Of a DNA stretch of 64,000 nt, positions 47,135 to 59,940 are shown one piece after another. Positions within the stretch are counted from its first letter, which is position 1, and the number at the start of each line of letters is the position of its first letter. The position numbers and the translations under genes were made by a program. Under the pieces are notes generated by a model that saw only the letters and a list, made by a program, of their open reading frames with translations, was not told where the DNA came from and searched no databases. The DNA is from Cryptomeria japonica (Eukaryota; Streptophyta; Pinopsida; Cupressales; Cupressaceae): NCBI RefSeq assembly GCF_030272615.1, contig NC_081411.1, positions 161,831,089 through 161,895,088 on the forward strand, written 5' to 3'.

Positions 47135-49954
47135 TTTTGCCTGTCTTTGAGACAATGCAGCTTGTTGCGTTGGCTCAAAGAAGAAACACTGATACACAGT
47201 TGCCCCAAAATGAGAATGATATGCCCCCTCAAGAGATTGGATGAAAATGTTTGAAAAGATCGCATACAAACTCTCGATAAAAAAAGAAAGGCTAGAAAGG
47301 ACTGACAAGATAGGGTGACAAGGTCACGTAGGAAAAAGACCGACTCAAAAGGAATCAACAGAATCATGTCTATGTCTTAAGAGGCCAAAATTGATAGTCA
47401 TGTGATGAACATACGTTATCAATTGGATAAGATGCTAAGAGGATTCACTCAAACAGGTGCCCTAGAGAAGACAAACTGAAAACAAGGCTAGAATTGACAA
47501 TTCTGTGATAAACATATGTTGCCAAATGGATAAGCTACTATGAGGATTCACTCAAGCAGGTGCCCTATAAAAGACAAACTGGAAAGAAGGCTAGAATTGA
47601 CAATTATGTGATAAACATACGTTGCCAATTAGATAAGCTACCAAGAGGATTCACTCAACAGGTGCCATAAAATAGGTAGGTTTGCTAAGTTGAATATAAG
47701 ATAATCCATCGAATTGATAAAATTCGGCAGGTGCTCTGGCAAGATAAGATATAGTGCAATGTGATAAACATATAAACTAGGATGTTGTGCCATGTGATAG
47801 ACATAAGCACTAGGATAGAGCCCGATGAGTAACACCATGTGATGGACATAGGTACCACTAGGCTAGGATAGGATAAGAAGCAACACCATGTGATGAACAC
47901 GAGTACCAATAGGATTGACATGATTTATTTGATTGGATGCAGGATCTTACCCTAGATTGAGTCTAGAGAGAAATTCACTATGACACAGCAGTTACGAACA
48001 GATTTGACTGTTGAAGCCCACGCTGTGATCAAGGCAATGGGATTGAGACACATTATGTATATGCCTGAGATTCGGGCAAACACAAGACTGTTAACTGCTT
48101 TGGTGAAAAGATGGTCCCTTGGGGTCTACAAGAGGAGTCAGATGAGATGATCCAAGCGTTGGTCCTTCGAGGCCAGTTGGCTCTAAGGGAGGGTCTTCAT
48201 CATAGCTCTCTTGGATCCCATTTTGTATCAATGTTTGTATGATGATGTAGACACCTTTGGGTGATTTTGTAACCATATATGATATTGACATCTTTGTATC
48301 ATGACACTTTATTATTATTTTTATATATATGTGAGATGACTCATTTCTTGCGCCATCTATATGCATGTGTACTATGTGTTTGTGATGCTATATGATAATG
48401 TAATTTGTTTATGCATGTTATGCTTATAATGATGATTATGATATGGATGCAAAATATATACATGATGAGATGCATTATTTTTTATTCTTTTATATTTTAT
48501 ATGTCATGCATGATGCAAATGTGAATGTACTATAGATGGATGTATGATAATTGACAGGCTATGATTATTTACATGATGAGAATGCATGATGTGTATATAA
48601 TATACTAATAAGTGGTGTGTGCAAAACATGACGCAATCATGATATCTATGTGTATACATGTAATAATAATTACTAATATGTGGTGATGTAGGTGAATGAA
48701 ATGCAAATTTTTTTTGGCGTGTCATTATACTCAATCATATGATAGTGGGCTACATAGACTTAGGAAGGATGTTGGAGGTCAATCACGAAAGGGAGATGGA
48801 AGATAGAAGATATGGAAGTGAAAGAGCTTATTATGCTATTATTATCATTGAGCTTTATTATGGAAAATAGGTTATGACAATTGAGGTATAGGTTTGACCC
48901 AGAAAATCATTGTACCCATTTGCATGGAGATCACACAGTCACAAACAAGGAATGCCCTAGTTCACGCTAGACTCACAGTGTCCTCATATCCCTGGACAAG
49001 TCATAGCATTACTAAGAGACAATCCACAAACAACAAAACAATAGTAGGTGAGTCATATCCCATCCTTGCCTTTCTAGTCAAAGACATCTTGGAAAAGCTA
49101 AAAGACATGTCACCAAAAGATAAAATCAAAACAAAACCAAGACTTGACACCAACAGACAATGAAATATTCAAATTATTTGTGTTTCTTGTCACATATGTT
49201 AACATGTTTGATTTGGTCACAATGTTGTTATCCTGATAAAGGGCAGATAATGCCGAAAAAACATGTTGTTGCCAAAGTTCATTGAAAGATTTGATTTGTT
49301 GAAAGCCCGCTACTGATTGCGTCTCATCTAAAACTGATTGAAACCATGAAACTGATACTTTATTGCAAAGAACAATGAAACTTTATTGCGGATTGGCGAT
49401 GCAAGTGATCTTTTATTGCAGATTGTGTGCGAAAAGAAGGAAGAACGACAAGACGATGATCCTCAAAACATGCGATGCTCAGGGTACCACTTCCATCACT
49501 AGAATTAGGATTTTTCCCCGGTTATAGATTGGACCTGATTTATTATAGAAGGAAAGGGGTGAAAAGGGGGGATTTATTATGGATGGCTAACCAATCTTAG
49601 GTAGATCAATAACAAATCATGATGGGAATGAGTAAATATATTATGGATGTATATGTTGTAAGTGTGTGCAAAGTGAAAGGATGGATTTGAATCCTAAAGG
49701 AGGGAGGAGAAATGTCTCTACACATGGCGCCGGTAACCCGGTTTTCACCATGGTACTTGCCCAGGGTGCCATCGAAGTGGTTTTCACTATTGGACAGATT
49801 TATTTCTTTTTACTTTTATTTTTTTCCCAATTTTTTTGTGTCACAAGGCACCTGTTTGCTAGGTTTTCACTAAGTAACAATTTTTTTTTTTAATGATTTT
49901 TTTTCTATTTTTGATATATATATATATTTTTTGATATTAGGATATTCTGAAGAG
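47135..49954 (-). mobile_element. Tat-B 3' untranslated tail with tandem repeats
   Basis: No coding region is recognised. A 103-bp unit is repeated nearly three times from 47,391 (starts at 47,391, 47,494 and 47,597). Shorter 'accatgtgatgaacat' repeats follow to about 47,920. The segment 49,730-49,890 resembles 9,190-9,390. A plus-strand frame at 48,894-49,163 has no known relatives. Confidence 0.6.
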
Positions 49955-50260
49955 CTATGTATAAAACCTGTGAAGGTGCATGTTGTTGATAGGATCTTCC
50001 AAAGGTTCTCCATCTGGTGTTGAGAGCTGATATGCACCTGATCCATAGACTATTGTGATGACATAAGGACCAAACCAATTTGGTTTGGACTTGCCCTTCT
50101 TCTCTCTGTCTTGCTAATTTTAAGGATTTTCTCTGAGAACTAAGTCACCAACCTCAAATGTGTGAGGCTTTACCTTATGATTGTAGCTTAAATGTTCCTT
50201 GACTAGAATGATATGTTTATCCCCTGACTATCTTCCTTGATGAAGGAACTAAGGTAGAAT
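49955..50260 (-). pseudogene. Tat-B integrase C-terminal end
   Basis: The minus-strand frame reads HKVKPHTFEVGDLVLREN, then a GPYVIT-type segment, and ends in NMHLHRFYT with TAG at 49,955-49,957. This matches the end of Tat pol (compare NAMHLRRYYA of Tat-A). Everything from RT to the integrase core is missing between here and the protease part. Confidence 0.75.
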
Positions 50261-51160
50261 TACTAATGTGTGAACTACGTAAGCCCATATGCGTGTCACC
50301 TAAAGAAGTTTGGGCATCCCTGATAACAAAGTCCTTCAAGGAAGTTCCATTAAAGGTCCATTGACATTATGTATCACCAAAAGGGAATGGATGTGTGGGA
50401 CAAGTGGATGAGTTACAAAGGCTTATGATAGCAAAAAGAAGTGAAAGTAGGATAACATGATGGAGACTTAGGATTAACAAGTATATATTTTGACTTGAAA
50501 TTTTAGAACTTTTGCCCCCAGTTATTTTGGTATTAGGGGAGATCAACTCTTGTTCTTTTTTATTCATATAATTTTTATCTTTGACTTTTATTTTTGCAGA
50601 GTCCAATAGCTTTTGATTTTGATTTGGGCTAAAAGACTTTTCTTTATTTTTGAATTTTTGAATTTTCTTTTCAAAGCTTGATCTTTGATCCCCGATGAGT
50701 AAGGGCTTTTGTAATTCTTGTTGATCCAAGTATAGGAACGGAGTGGAAATGGAATGAGCGGATGAAATGGTAAGGCTATACGAGTTCTCAAGAGGGCTGG
50801 TGATATATTCAATAGATTCTTTGTTGGAACCACTCTTAGGACTATTGATATCAAGAGTTGCTTGCACTACTAGAGCAGATTTGCATTCAAACTTAGTGGC
50901 CACAACACTAGGTGGTTCACACCAAATTCCTTGATATTGAAAATTGTTTGTAGGTTGTTCCTATTGACTAAATGTATTAGGAGATAGTGGGAGTTGATCA
51001 AAATGAAAGATTTACTCACCACATCCCATGTCTTTAACATTGAATTTTCCTTTGAGCTCTACTTGTTTTGATGTAGAAACTTTCAAGGATTCTGGATCCA
51101 CATATGTTGATGTGATGATGCTTCTCTATTTATTGGAATTATTATCTTTAATCTTGGTTG
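50261..51160 (-). pseudogene. Tat-B protease-pol linker
   Basis: An open frame at 50,367-50,903 (178 codons; N-terminus MATKFECKSALVV) is Lys/Ser-rich with a hydrophobic C-terminal stretch (LLILSLHHVILLSLLFA) that may be chance. By position it corresponds to the variable linker after protease in Tat-A (42,584-42,835). It has no domain I recognise and contains the left edge of the pol deletion. Confidence 0.45.
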
Positions 51161-52770
51161 CAGGTTCTAATAATATATGAACGTATTTGGATCACCTTTT
51201 ATTGTTACTTCAACTCCATTGTAAGGGAATTTGATACATTGATGATATGTTGATGGTACTGCTCTCATTTCATGTATCCATTGATGTCCCATGAGTATGT
51301 TATATGTGAGATCTAGATCAAGGATTGACAAACCACATCCTTCGTGAATGGCAGGCAATTCTCAAAGGTAAGGTGATTGTTCCTTTGGATGAGCATTCTT
51401 TGTCATCATATGCTTTAATGGTGATCTTGTTCTTTGAATTTATAGTTTGTTCAGAATATCCTAATTGTTTAATAGTATTCAATGTACAAATGTTCAGACC
51501 TACTCCTCCATCTATCAAGACTCGTTTAATACAACTTTTATGGAGAAAGGATTCAATGCAGAGGGGTGCATTGTTTGGTTGACATATGGAGACATCATCA
51601 ACTTCTATCAATGTAAGGAAATGCAGAGTGGAAAGGTATCCCAGCTTGAAACTGGTCCATGTTCAGATTTGTGGGTACAGAGGTCTCTCTCAATGCTTTG
51701 TCAAGAATGGCCTTATGTGAAGGGATATATGCAAAAGCTCGAGGATGCAAATGAGGGTGGGTGTTTTCCCTAGCTGATCTAAAAGGTCATACTCATTCTT
51801 GGTGGATGATGGGGTTGTGTTCTTGGGTGGAATGCCTTGTAAGATGACTTTACCTCGATGGGTTGTGACATTATGTTCAGAGGTTTCATTTTTAGAGGAT
51901 GGGGAAGATGGTCCAATGCCTTTTTAAATAACTTTACTACTTTGGGTAGAACCCTCAGGAGCTTTGTCCTTTATGATAATGGTAGAAACATAATTATCCA
52001 CTGAAATGTGGTTAACGATTAAGTCATAATCATAAGACATTTTAGCGTAGTTGGCTTGATTATTTGTTTTGGATTTTCCTTTATCATGTTTAGGGAATTG
52101 CTCCTTAAACATCGCATGTTCCTCATTGGAGGTATGAACATCAACTTCTATGTCACCCTTGTCAACAAGATCTTGTATGACATCCTTTAATATGTGACAA
52201 TTGCCATTTGTGTGTCCTTTTCTCTTGTGAAACTCACAATACTCATCATCATTCCACCATGCAGGTTTTACTCTTGGTTCATAAGGTGGATTATCTGGTA
52301 GTGTTATGAGCTTGTTTGTAACCAATTTCTTGAATGTTGTCTCAAATGGCTCTCCCAATGGAGTGTATTTTCTTGAGGCTTTGTTGTTCTTTGAGTGTAC
52401 TTGATTGCTTGTATTGGATGAACTTGCACTGAGGAAAGTAACTTTTGGTTTTACAACATTTGCATCTACTACCCCATCATTGACTGTGTCCTTATTCTTG
52501 TTCCAAAAGTAGGGTTTGTCTTTTCCATATGATTCCTCTTTTTTTTCTTTGAATATCTTAATGACGCCTTGTTCAATAAGGACTTTCTCTGTTGCCAATC
52601 CTTTTTATATGACTTACTTAAAGGTAGACAAACAAGTCTTTCTTAGCTCATAACCAATGTCCTTGTTAATGTTTTGAGTAAACATTTCTACCATCTATTT
52701 TCGTGAGATATCACAAGAGAATTGACTAGAAAGACCTCTCCATTTCTGTAAGAATGAAGCAAAAGATTCT
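51161..52770 (-). pseudogene. Tat-B gag C-terminal half and protease
   Basis: Minus strand: EMFTQNINKDIGYELRK near 52,650, then a frame (52,598-51,924) with the Tat-type knuckle YCEFHKRKGH followed by NCHILKDVIQ. Protease follows at 51,611-51,167 with LIDGGVGLNICTLNTIKQLG (DGG for the usual DNG/DSG), NILMGHQWIHEM and VPSTYHQ. Two frames are needed. It is continuous with the gag half at 55,596-57,507 once the intervening insertion is removed. Confidence 0.8.
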
Positions 52771-55593
52771 TGATGCAGAGAGTCTTAGAGCCTTGTTTGT
52801 TTCACCTTCTTGAGTGACTTGTCCTACTCAACCCTACAACTACTCAAGTCCTTCCTATGGAACTTGGTAAGCATTATGACAATGAGACCTCCAAGGTATG
52901 AACCTTCTTGACTTGCCTCCTAGGTATAGCCAATGGTATCTGGACAATCAACTCCTCCACTTGAGGTTGTCACCTCAGCTACTCACACTCACCTCTCCTG
53001 GGCTCCAACCACTCCTGCTAGGATCTTAACACACCAACTCTCCTTATGGTTTCCCAATGCATTAGTAAGGTGTATTTATTTTGTTTTGAAGTTTAAGACT
53101 CACCAATTCCATCTCCATGGTTTCTCAAGCCTTCTAGGTCTCTACCGACACCTAAATAGGCCTAATTGCATTAGCCCTCCTTAAGGGTTTTTTGGGGTTT
53201 AATTTGCAAAAGTCCCAAAAAATCCTAGGAATAAATCATGGATTCGGATACCCTTTTGGAAGTTGTAGACAATATTGGAAAATTGCATCTAGGTTATCCA
53301 TACAGGTGTGGTTTCCAATGCTGCACTATTTTGGGGGGTATTAGGCTTAACTGGTGGATTGACAAACTTGGTGTAGAACCTTTCACCAGTAAAAAATCCT
53401 ACTATAAACACCTTGGGAACCTTAAAGGACACTCTAAGGTCTTTCCATACATATTCCACTTGGGCCTGCATCAATCTCCAAGAGCTCACAAATCACATTT
53501 TGCTTACCATCCTAACTCACCTACTCCTAGCAGTGAGCCTAGGTCTTCATTGTTTCTCCTCCTCCTGGATCTATAACATCACACACCCTATTCCAAAACC
53601 ATATACAGACTCTAACCTATAATTATTAATGATTACAACAATTTCCATCAAATAATGCCTAGGCTAGAGCCATTTCTTGCTTTGAAACCCTACTTGCAAG
53701 GGTTTTGCTCCCAGTTGCAAAGAATGACATAAATCTTCACATCCTGGAACAAGGGTCAGTGCAAGAAGATGAGTCCACTTTTTGGCCAAAAAGTGGAAGT
53801 GTTTTCCTTGATTTTCAGATTTTGTCTCATTTGAGCTTAAATTTTGAAACACTTAGATATTGAATCTTGGAAAAAGTCAGTAATATAAAAGATAGCCCTC
53901 TGAGTGTACTTTCCAAATATATAATTTATTTTAATACCCACATAATAAAAAATAACTTTTTAAATGGAGTTATGAAAACTATGTTTTAAAAATGCCTATT
54001 TCAGGACCATACCATGCATGTGTATGACCCACACTTTTTGACACAATTAAAATTATTTTCTCAAATCATTTTGGGAAATGGTTTGTAACACACTGAAGAT
54101 TGATGAACATATTTTTCTGTATTGTTTTTTCTAATATTTTTTTTTAATTAATTTTTTAATGGCCGTAATTATCATTTTAAAAATTTGACGTGTACGACCC
54201 AGATAATTTGATGTAAACTTAACAATTTTTTTTTTTTTTTTTTAAATACAAAAGAATTTTGTGTAGATTGATGACATATAATTTTTTTTCAAAATTCTTT
54301 AAAATAAAAAAGTTATTAAATTAACAAAATTAGTTAATATTTCAAATTTATGGACCCGATTTAGTATAAATTAAATGAAAAATAGTTAAAATAATCAATT
54401 TTTAAATAAATTTACATATTTAGAATCTAGACAGCATAATTTGAAATGGGTTTTAATTTCATATAAAAAAATTTCGATTAGAGGCACGTAAACTATTTTT
54501 GAAGTTCATATTTGTGCTTTCATTCATAAAGATTTGAATTTGTAGGTCCATGTCTTAGGTGTGGCCATCCGAGGCCTATCCAGGGCCTAATCCTGAGCTA
54601 AGCGGTGGGTTGTGAAATCAACTTCCATAAAACGGGCCCCCATTTTCAAACAAGGGCGGCTTGTAGAAACAAAAGGAAAAATGCCATTTAGAAACGGGGG
54701 CCCGCTTTTAAACAAAAGGGGGGCCCGTTTTTAAAAATGGGCCCTCGTTTTGTTTAAAAGCGGGCCACCGTTTTAGAAAAAAATGAGGGCCCATTTTTTT
54801 TCGCTTCGGACCCCCGTTGCCTTTCGGCTCGAGAGCCCGAAGCACAAACGGGCCCCCATTTTTTGAAAACGGGCCCCTGTTTATAAGAGTGCGTTTTCCA
54901 ATGCGCGGACTTCTGTGAATTTGTGACTCATTACCTTGCACTTGCCCACAATCAAACATGAAAATAAAACTTACTGAAAGAAAATACAATGAACATATAA
55001 ATATGGCAATTATTTTACACCATCTAGTCCGTACTGGACCGTACAAGCAATGAAAAACAAGACAAAACTATCAAAAACCCGGTGGAAACAAGATTGTTTC
55101 ACAAGCCAAAAACTTGCTCTTGCATTTCCAATCCTCCAACCTGTACAATAAAGTGAAATTTGGATTATATCCACTAGTTTAGTCGTTCAACCAACTACCT
55201 AATGCCCTTAACCCCAAAAAATGCAACTTTTGCAAGAAATTACAAACTGTTGCTCAACAACTTTTGACAACTTTTGCTCCAGGATGCAATTTTGCATTCT
55301 ATTGCATTCTAAGACTCTTGAAGGTCCTCAACCACCTTAAAAGAATTAAACACAACTCAATTTACTTCTAACTGATGAATACATTCATTTAGAGTATTTT
55401 CCTGTGACCTACCTAAGCAACTCACTTCTCAGGCTAGCAGCATCCTGAGCATAATTGACTCAAACCAAAATTTGGACAAATCAACCATGGCTCTACTGAG
55501 TCCTCAATGGTTGGTCCATTATTACATCACACATTAACACATAAACTAAAATAAAATCAAAGCTTACATTCTTGGAGTGTTAGGTGCCCTACA
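52771..55593 (-). mobile_element. Probable 2.8-kb solo LTR inside Tat-B gag
   Basis: On the minus strand it runs TGTAGGGCACC ... CTGCATCA. It splits the gag coding sequence (KQKNGE | SFASFLQKW). Flanks GAATT and GAATC are a likely imperfect 5-bp target duplication, leaving one or two unexplained bases at each edge. No gag or pol motif occurs inside. Contents: C-rich DNA at the left, AT-rich DNA at 53,880-54,540, and a GGGCCC palindrome cluster at 54,640-54,890. The boundaries in gag are clear; the solo LTR label is inference. Confidence 0.6.
54692..54773. repeat. 41-bp near-perfect inverted repeat of GGGCCC units
   Basis: Arms 54,692-54,732 and 54,733-54,773 pair at 37 of 41 positions with no loop. 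More aaacgggccccc-type units lie at 54,630-54,660 and 54,780-54,890. Confidence 0.9.
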
Positions 55594-57507
55594 CGAATTC
55601 CCCATTTTTCTGCTTAGTATTGCACAAGGTAGTTACTAACACATCTCTTTCAATGTCATATGTGAAGTATTGTATGAAAGCTTCTACTAAACCACTCCAT
55701 GACTTAATTCTAGTTTGAAGTTGGGAGAACCATTCCATAGCTTGTCCACCTAATATTTGTGTAAATAATCTCATCAAGTATGTTTCTTCTCCTGCTACCT
55801 CAATGCAAGTTATGAAAAATTCTTTTATGTGAGCCTTAGGATCCCCTTTGCCTCTATACTTGTCAAATTTTGGTGTCACAAAATGTGAAGGAAATGGAGG
55901 CATTAGAATACTCCTGTCAAATGGGCAGGGACATATATCTCTCATTGTGTATTGTTTCTTTGGTGTATTAATTTTAGCCATTTGCTTTTTCAAATCCTAG
56001 ATTTGTTGTTGCAAGACATTCTTGGGTGGTGTCTTCTTTGAGCTAGTCCCATGCTTGAGCCACTAGGTGGAGGGATATAATGCATGTATGTATGGTATTG
56101 ATCATGGATGTGTTCATATGGAGGAGGAACATTGTTATAGTTTGCATATGGACCACTTGGTATGGTATTGTAGTGAGGAGCACTATCTAGGTCGATACAT
56201 GTCATGATCATGAAGATAGGAAGTATCATAAGAGTGATCTTGAGTATTGCCCCCAAATTTGACAAGGGGTCTCCTCGTGTCATGATTTTGAATGTGTTCT
56301 TGAGTGTAATTGTATGCATTAGTATGGCCTTGGGCATCATAATGAGAATGTGTAGTGATAGTTCTCCTCCATGGGAAAGGATGACTGCAGGGCATGTGTA
56401 GTCTGCAGCATCGATTAGGACATCGACCCCAACTTCCAAATTCATTTACATTGACCGCACCAAAGGTGCATGCCTTGGTGTGCACCCTGGAGTGCACTTT
56501 GGTGTGCACCATGGAGTGCACTTTGGTGCTCACCTTGGTGCACACTTTGGTGTGCACCTCGGAGTGCACCAAAGGTGCACACCTTGGAGTGCACCAAAGG
56601 TGTACACTTTGGAGCACACCACATAGGTTCTCTGAGAGGTTGCTGTAGTGCGCACACCAAGGTGGGTGTTGAGGTGCATTCCGGGGTGGGTGGGTGCTAG
56701 GGTGCACTCCATGGTGGGTGCCAGGGTGGGTGCGTGCTAGGGTGGATTCCAAAGAGGGTCATAGGGTGGGTGCAAAGGTGGGTTGGTGATATAGTGGGTT
56801 CAAAGGTGGGTACTAGGGTGGGTTCCAAGGTGGGTCACTGGTTGGGTGCCAGGATGCGTGGGTGTTAGGTTGGGTGCCAAGGTGGGCTCCTGGGTGGGTG
56901 GGCATCATAATGAGCATGTGTAGTGATAGTTCTCCTCCATGGGAAAGGATGATTGCATGGTTGTTCATGAGAGTTCCTAGTAAAATTGTCATGAGCATAG
57001 GTATTGGGAACTTCTAATTTTTGAAATAAGGATGAAGGTGAATCCGACACAAAATGCTCTCTCCTATTACAATCATTAGGTCCTCTAGGATTTGCATTTG
57101 TTTGATTTCCTTGATTAAGGTCCTCTTCTATAATTTGTGACACATCAAGAGCATGAGGTAGCTTCATCCCACTTTGTGCCATGACTCGAAATAAGTATTG
57201 TTTTTCTTATGATTTATTCAACCAATGTATTGAACCTTGGATCAATGATATTCTCTTCAATGTCTGAGGAAGTGATAGATGCATTTTCATTGTTGTTGTT
57301 GTTCTCATTGTCATTGTTGTGTATATTACTGCGATTGTCAAATGGGTTATAAAATTTGTCTCCATCAAACTCATAGGTACTCATGTTGAGATATCTTAGA
57401 GCTTCTTCGGCTTCTCTTCTAGACCTTTGTGAATGGGTTTTAACCATGAACTTGACCTTGGCTAAAATAAATAATGGAAAGAAAATGTGAAGACTATGGA
57501 AAACCAA
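55594..57507 (-). pseudogene. Tat-B gag N-terminal half
   Basis: Begins about 57,430 on the minus strand (MVKTHSQRSRREAEEALRYL), with an Asn-rich run (NENNNNNENAS), a stop near 57,214 and a frame change to 57,182. The minisatellite at 56,440-56,905 then disrupts it. The conserved Gag domain (retrotrans_gag type) lies at 55,993-55,589: PFPSHFVTPKFDKYRGKGDP, LFTQILGGQAMEWFSQL, FIQYF. It is cut at 55,594 by the 2.8-kb insertion and resumes at 52,770. Confidence 0.8.
56440..56905. repeat. GT-rich minisatellite inside gag
   Basis: Degenerate ~10-12-bp units of ggtgcacacctt/ggagtgcaccaa type (56,440-56,640), then gggtggg-type units (56,650-56,905). It is flanked by a direct duplication: 'tgtgtagtgatagttctcct' and neighbouring bases at 56,350-56,390 recur at 56,915-56,955. 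Several reading frames are open through it, none meaningful. Confidence 0.9.
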
Positions 57508-59047
57508 GAAAGGATATGAGATGGAAAGAATCTAGGGTTGTCTTTCAATGTCCAATATGTAGATTCAAGATATGTGTGATCTAAAGTAAGACGTGACTTC
57601 CAAAGAGATGATAGATCTTTTGATGAGATAAGTTGACCTTGACCAAAGATGACCAACTAGGGCCCTAAGATGATAGATCTGATATGGGAACCACTTAGTG
57701 ATATGTTGTAACAAGTTTGCAAGATATGATGAGGACAACAAAGAAACCTTTTGACTCTATTTTGGAAAATGTGTATGAGGTATTGCAAATGAAGGGAAAT
57801 GATGGATAAATATGTGATCAATATTGGTTGACTGAAAATGATTAAGCTCTATAGGAAATTCCTTATAATCTCTTTAAATCTCAAAACTTAAGCCCTTTTT
57901 TCTCTTTTCAAGTTTTTCAAAATGTTGTTCTAAAATGGAGATGCGAAACTGTTCTGCATAGACATGATTTCTCAACTCAGATGCAATTTTAGGTGACACG
58001 AACGCGATTCTAAAAATGTTTTGCAATTCTGTCTAATTGTGAAGTTGTTGAATGTGACCAAATCTAAATGTTGAGTGTTTTGTGACAAGAAGACACAACA
58101 AACAATGAAGACACGATGTCTGAAAATGTGTTTGTCTAATTTGAAATAAAAACATGCAAGCACAAATCCTAAGGTTTTCTAGGACAATAGTTGTTGGATC
58201 TTACTTGGTTTCCCAACTACATTTATTCAAAGTAGATACTTTGATGCTTGACCCCACTGGCTCCACTCCATGACACTCACTTCTCTGGCATAGCCAAGCA
58301 CCAGTCCCCATGAAAATTCCTCATAGAGAACTTTGTATCTCTACTAAGAAATGTAAGAATGTGAGACGGCATCAGAGGTCCGACCTCGTGTACCAACAAC
58401 TAGAAGGTTTTTGGCTTCTAAAATAAGGGTTTTTTAGTAAGGGCATATGTTTGAGTGGCCATAATCAACAACATGTTACGCTTTGTTAAGGAAGGCCTCC
58501 CAGTCTTGTAGAGGTTACGCTCTACAAGGTTTTACATGTCACGTGGACACTGAGAGTATCATAATGCCATTATGGTAGCATGTAACATTTATTTATTGCA
58601 ACTTTCGTCATAAACACTTTTATTTATAGTGGTTTGAAAGGGCTTAGCTTTAGCATGTCACCACTTGGGTCATTCCCTCTCACTTAGCCTTATGGGCTAC
58701 TCGGGAGGTAGGCCCTCCTACCTAAATAGAAGATGATAACAATTTCTCTTATACCCAAGGTCCAACAAAAGGCGAGGGGAGAGGATACTTTTCTTATCAA
58801 CTCTAGGGTTATAAACATAAAAATGTGCAAAGAGCACCAAACACTTCAAACAAGTTCTTTAACCCCAAATGAAAAAGGGATGTGACCCTAATTAGAATAA
58901 AATCCAAAGACACACACCTAAATTACCCTTACAACAAATGATTAGTATTTTTGATAGATCACCCCCACCCGCAAACACACTAATTAGCTAAATTTTGGAA
59001 ATCCAAATCCAAATGTGAAAGGGGGGACCTTCGACAATACGTTTTTT
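57508..59047 (-). mobile_element. Tat-B 5' leader, unique part
   Basis: Non-coding DNA between the tandem repeats and gag. Long leaders are usual in Tat elements. A short frame at 57,972-58,163 is unsupported. Direct repeats of 'acgctctacaagg'-like DNA occur near 58,480-58,540. Confidence 0.55.
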
Positions 59048-59940
59048 GACAAATCCAAAGATCTAGTTTTCCATGAATATTTTTGCATCAAAATGAAAAC
59101 CATAAAGAACAGACCACCTATAGGATTTCAAGATATTTCCATAAATTTAAGAAAATCCAAAAAAATTGCTAATTTGCTCCCAAAATTTATTTTTTTATGA
59201 AAAATCATAACAAAAATTCAAACTTGATCCAAAAAATATGAATTTTGTGCTAGAAACTCTTGATACCATTCCCAACCTGCAACAAAAAAATTCCTACAAA
59301 AATTCCGAGCAGTTTGTGATATATGATCGAAACATTGCAAAACCCTAATTTTTAAAGATTTGATTTTTCATGAATTATTTTGCATCAAAATTAAATTCAT
59401 AAAGAACAGATCTATTGTAGAATTATGAGAACTTTCCAGAAATGTCAGAAAATCCAAAAAAATCGATAATGTGCTCCAAAAATTATTTTTTTTATGAAAA
59501 AGTATAAAAATACAAATATGCTCCAAAAAATCCAAATTTTGGATTGAGAACTTCCGATACTATTCTCAACTTGCAAAAAACAATTTATGCAAATTTTTCA
59601 AGCCTTTTGTGAGATCTGATCAAATGATTGCAAAACCCTAATTTTTAAAGATTTGATTTTTTACGAATTATTTTGCATCCAAATTAAAATCACAAAAAAA
59701 TAGACCCTCTGTAGAATTCTTAGAGATTTTCAGAAATGTAAAAAAATCCAAAAAATTCACTAATTTTTTTCCAAAATTTTTTTTTAATGAAAGTTCATAA
59801 AAAATTCAAATATGATTAAAAAAATTTAAATTTCGGATTGAACACTCCTAATACTGTCCCCAACCTGCAAAAAAAAAGCAATGCAAAAATTCCAAGCCTT
59901 TTGTGAGATTTGATCAAATCTCTCCAAAATCTTAATCTTG
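59048..59940. repeat. Three ~298-bp tandem repeats in the Tat-B leader
   Basis: Units start at about 59,054, 59,352 and 59,645. Each has 'aaagatttgatttt', 'attttgcatc', 'tagaattcttagaga'-like, 'aaaatccaaaaaa' and 'caacctgcaaaaaa' blocks, with roughly 75-85% identity by eye. All lie between primer site and gag. Confidence 0.88.

Noticed and set aside
49734-49742. TGGCGCCGG as a plus-strand primer binding site of the Asp tRNA type
   Set aside because: Only about eight bases match the usual TGGCGCCGTTGCC site, there is no LTR end before it, and it lies in the 3' tail of a minus-strand element.
50367-50903. 178-codon minus-strand frame as an envelope-like membrane protein
   Set aside because: It has one hydrophobic stretch near its end but no signal peptide, and its position equals the protease-pol linker of related Tat elements.
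53238-53622. Open frames of 69-112 codons
   Set aside because: They lie in the probable solo LTR, overlap each other in different frames and show no known domain.
56183-56752. Open frames of 60-189 codons with repeated WCAP/VHT-like peptides
   Set aside because: Produced by the GT-rich minisatellite in several frames on both strands. Only the interrupted gag frame has meaning.
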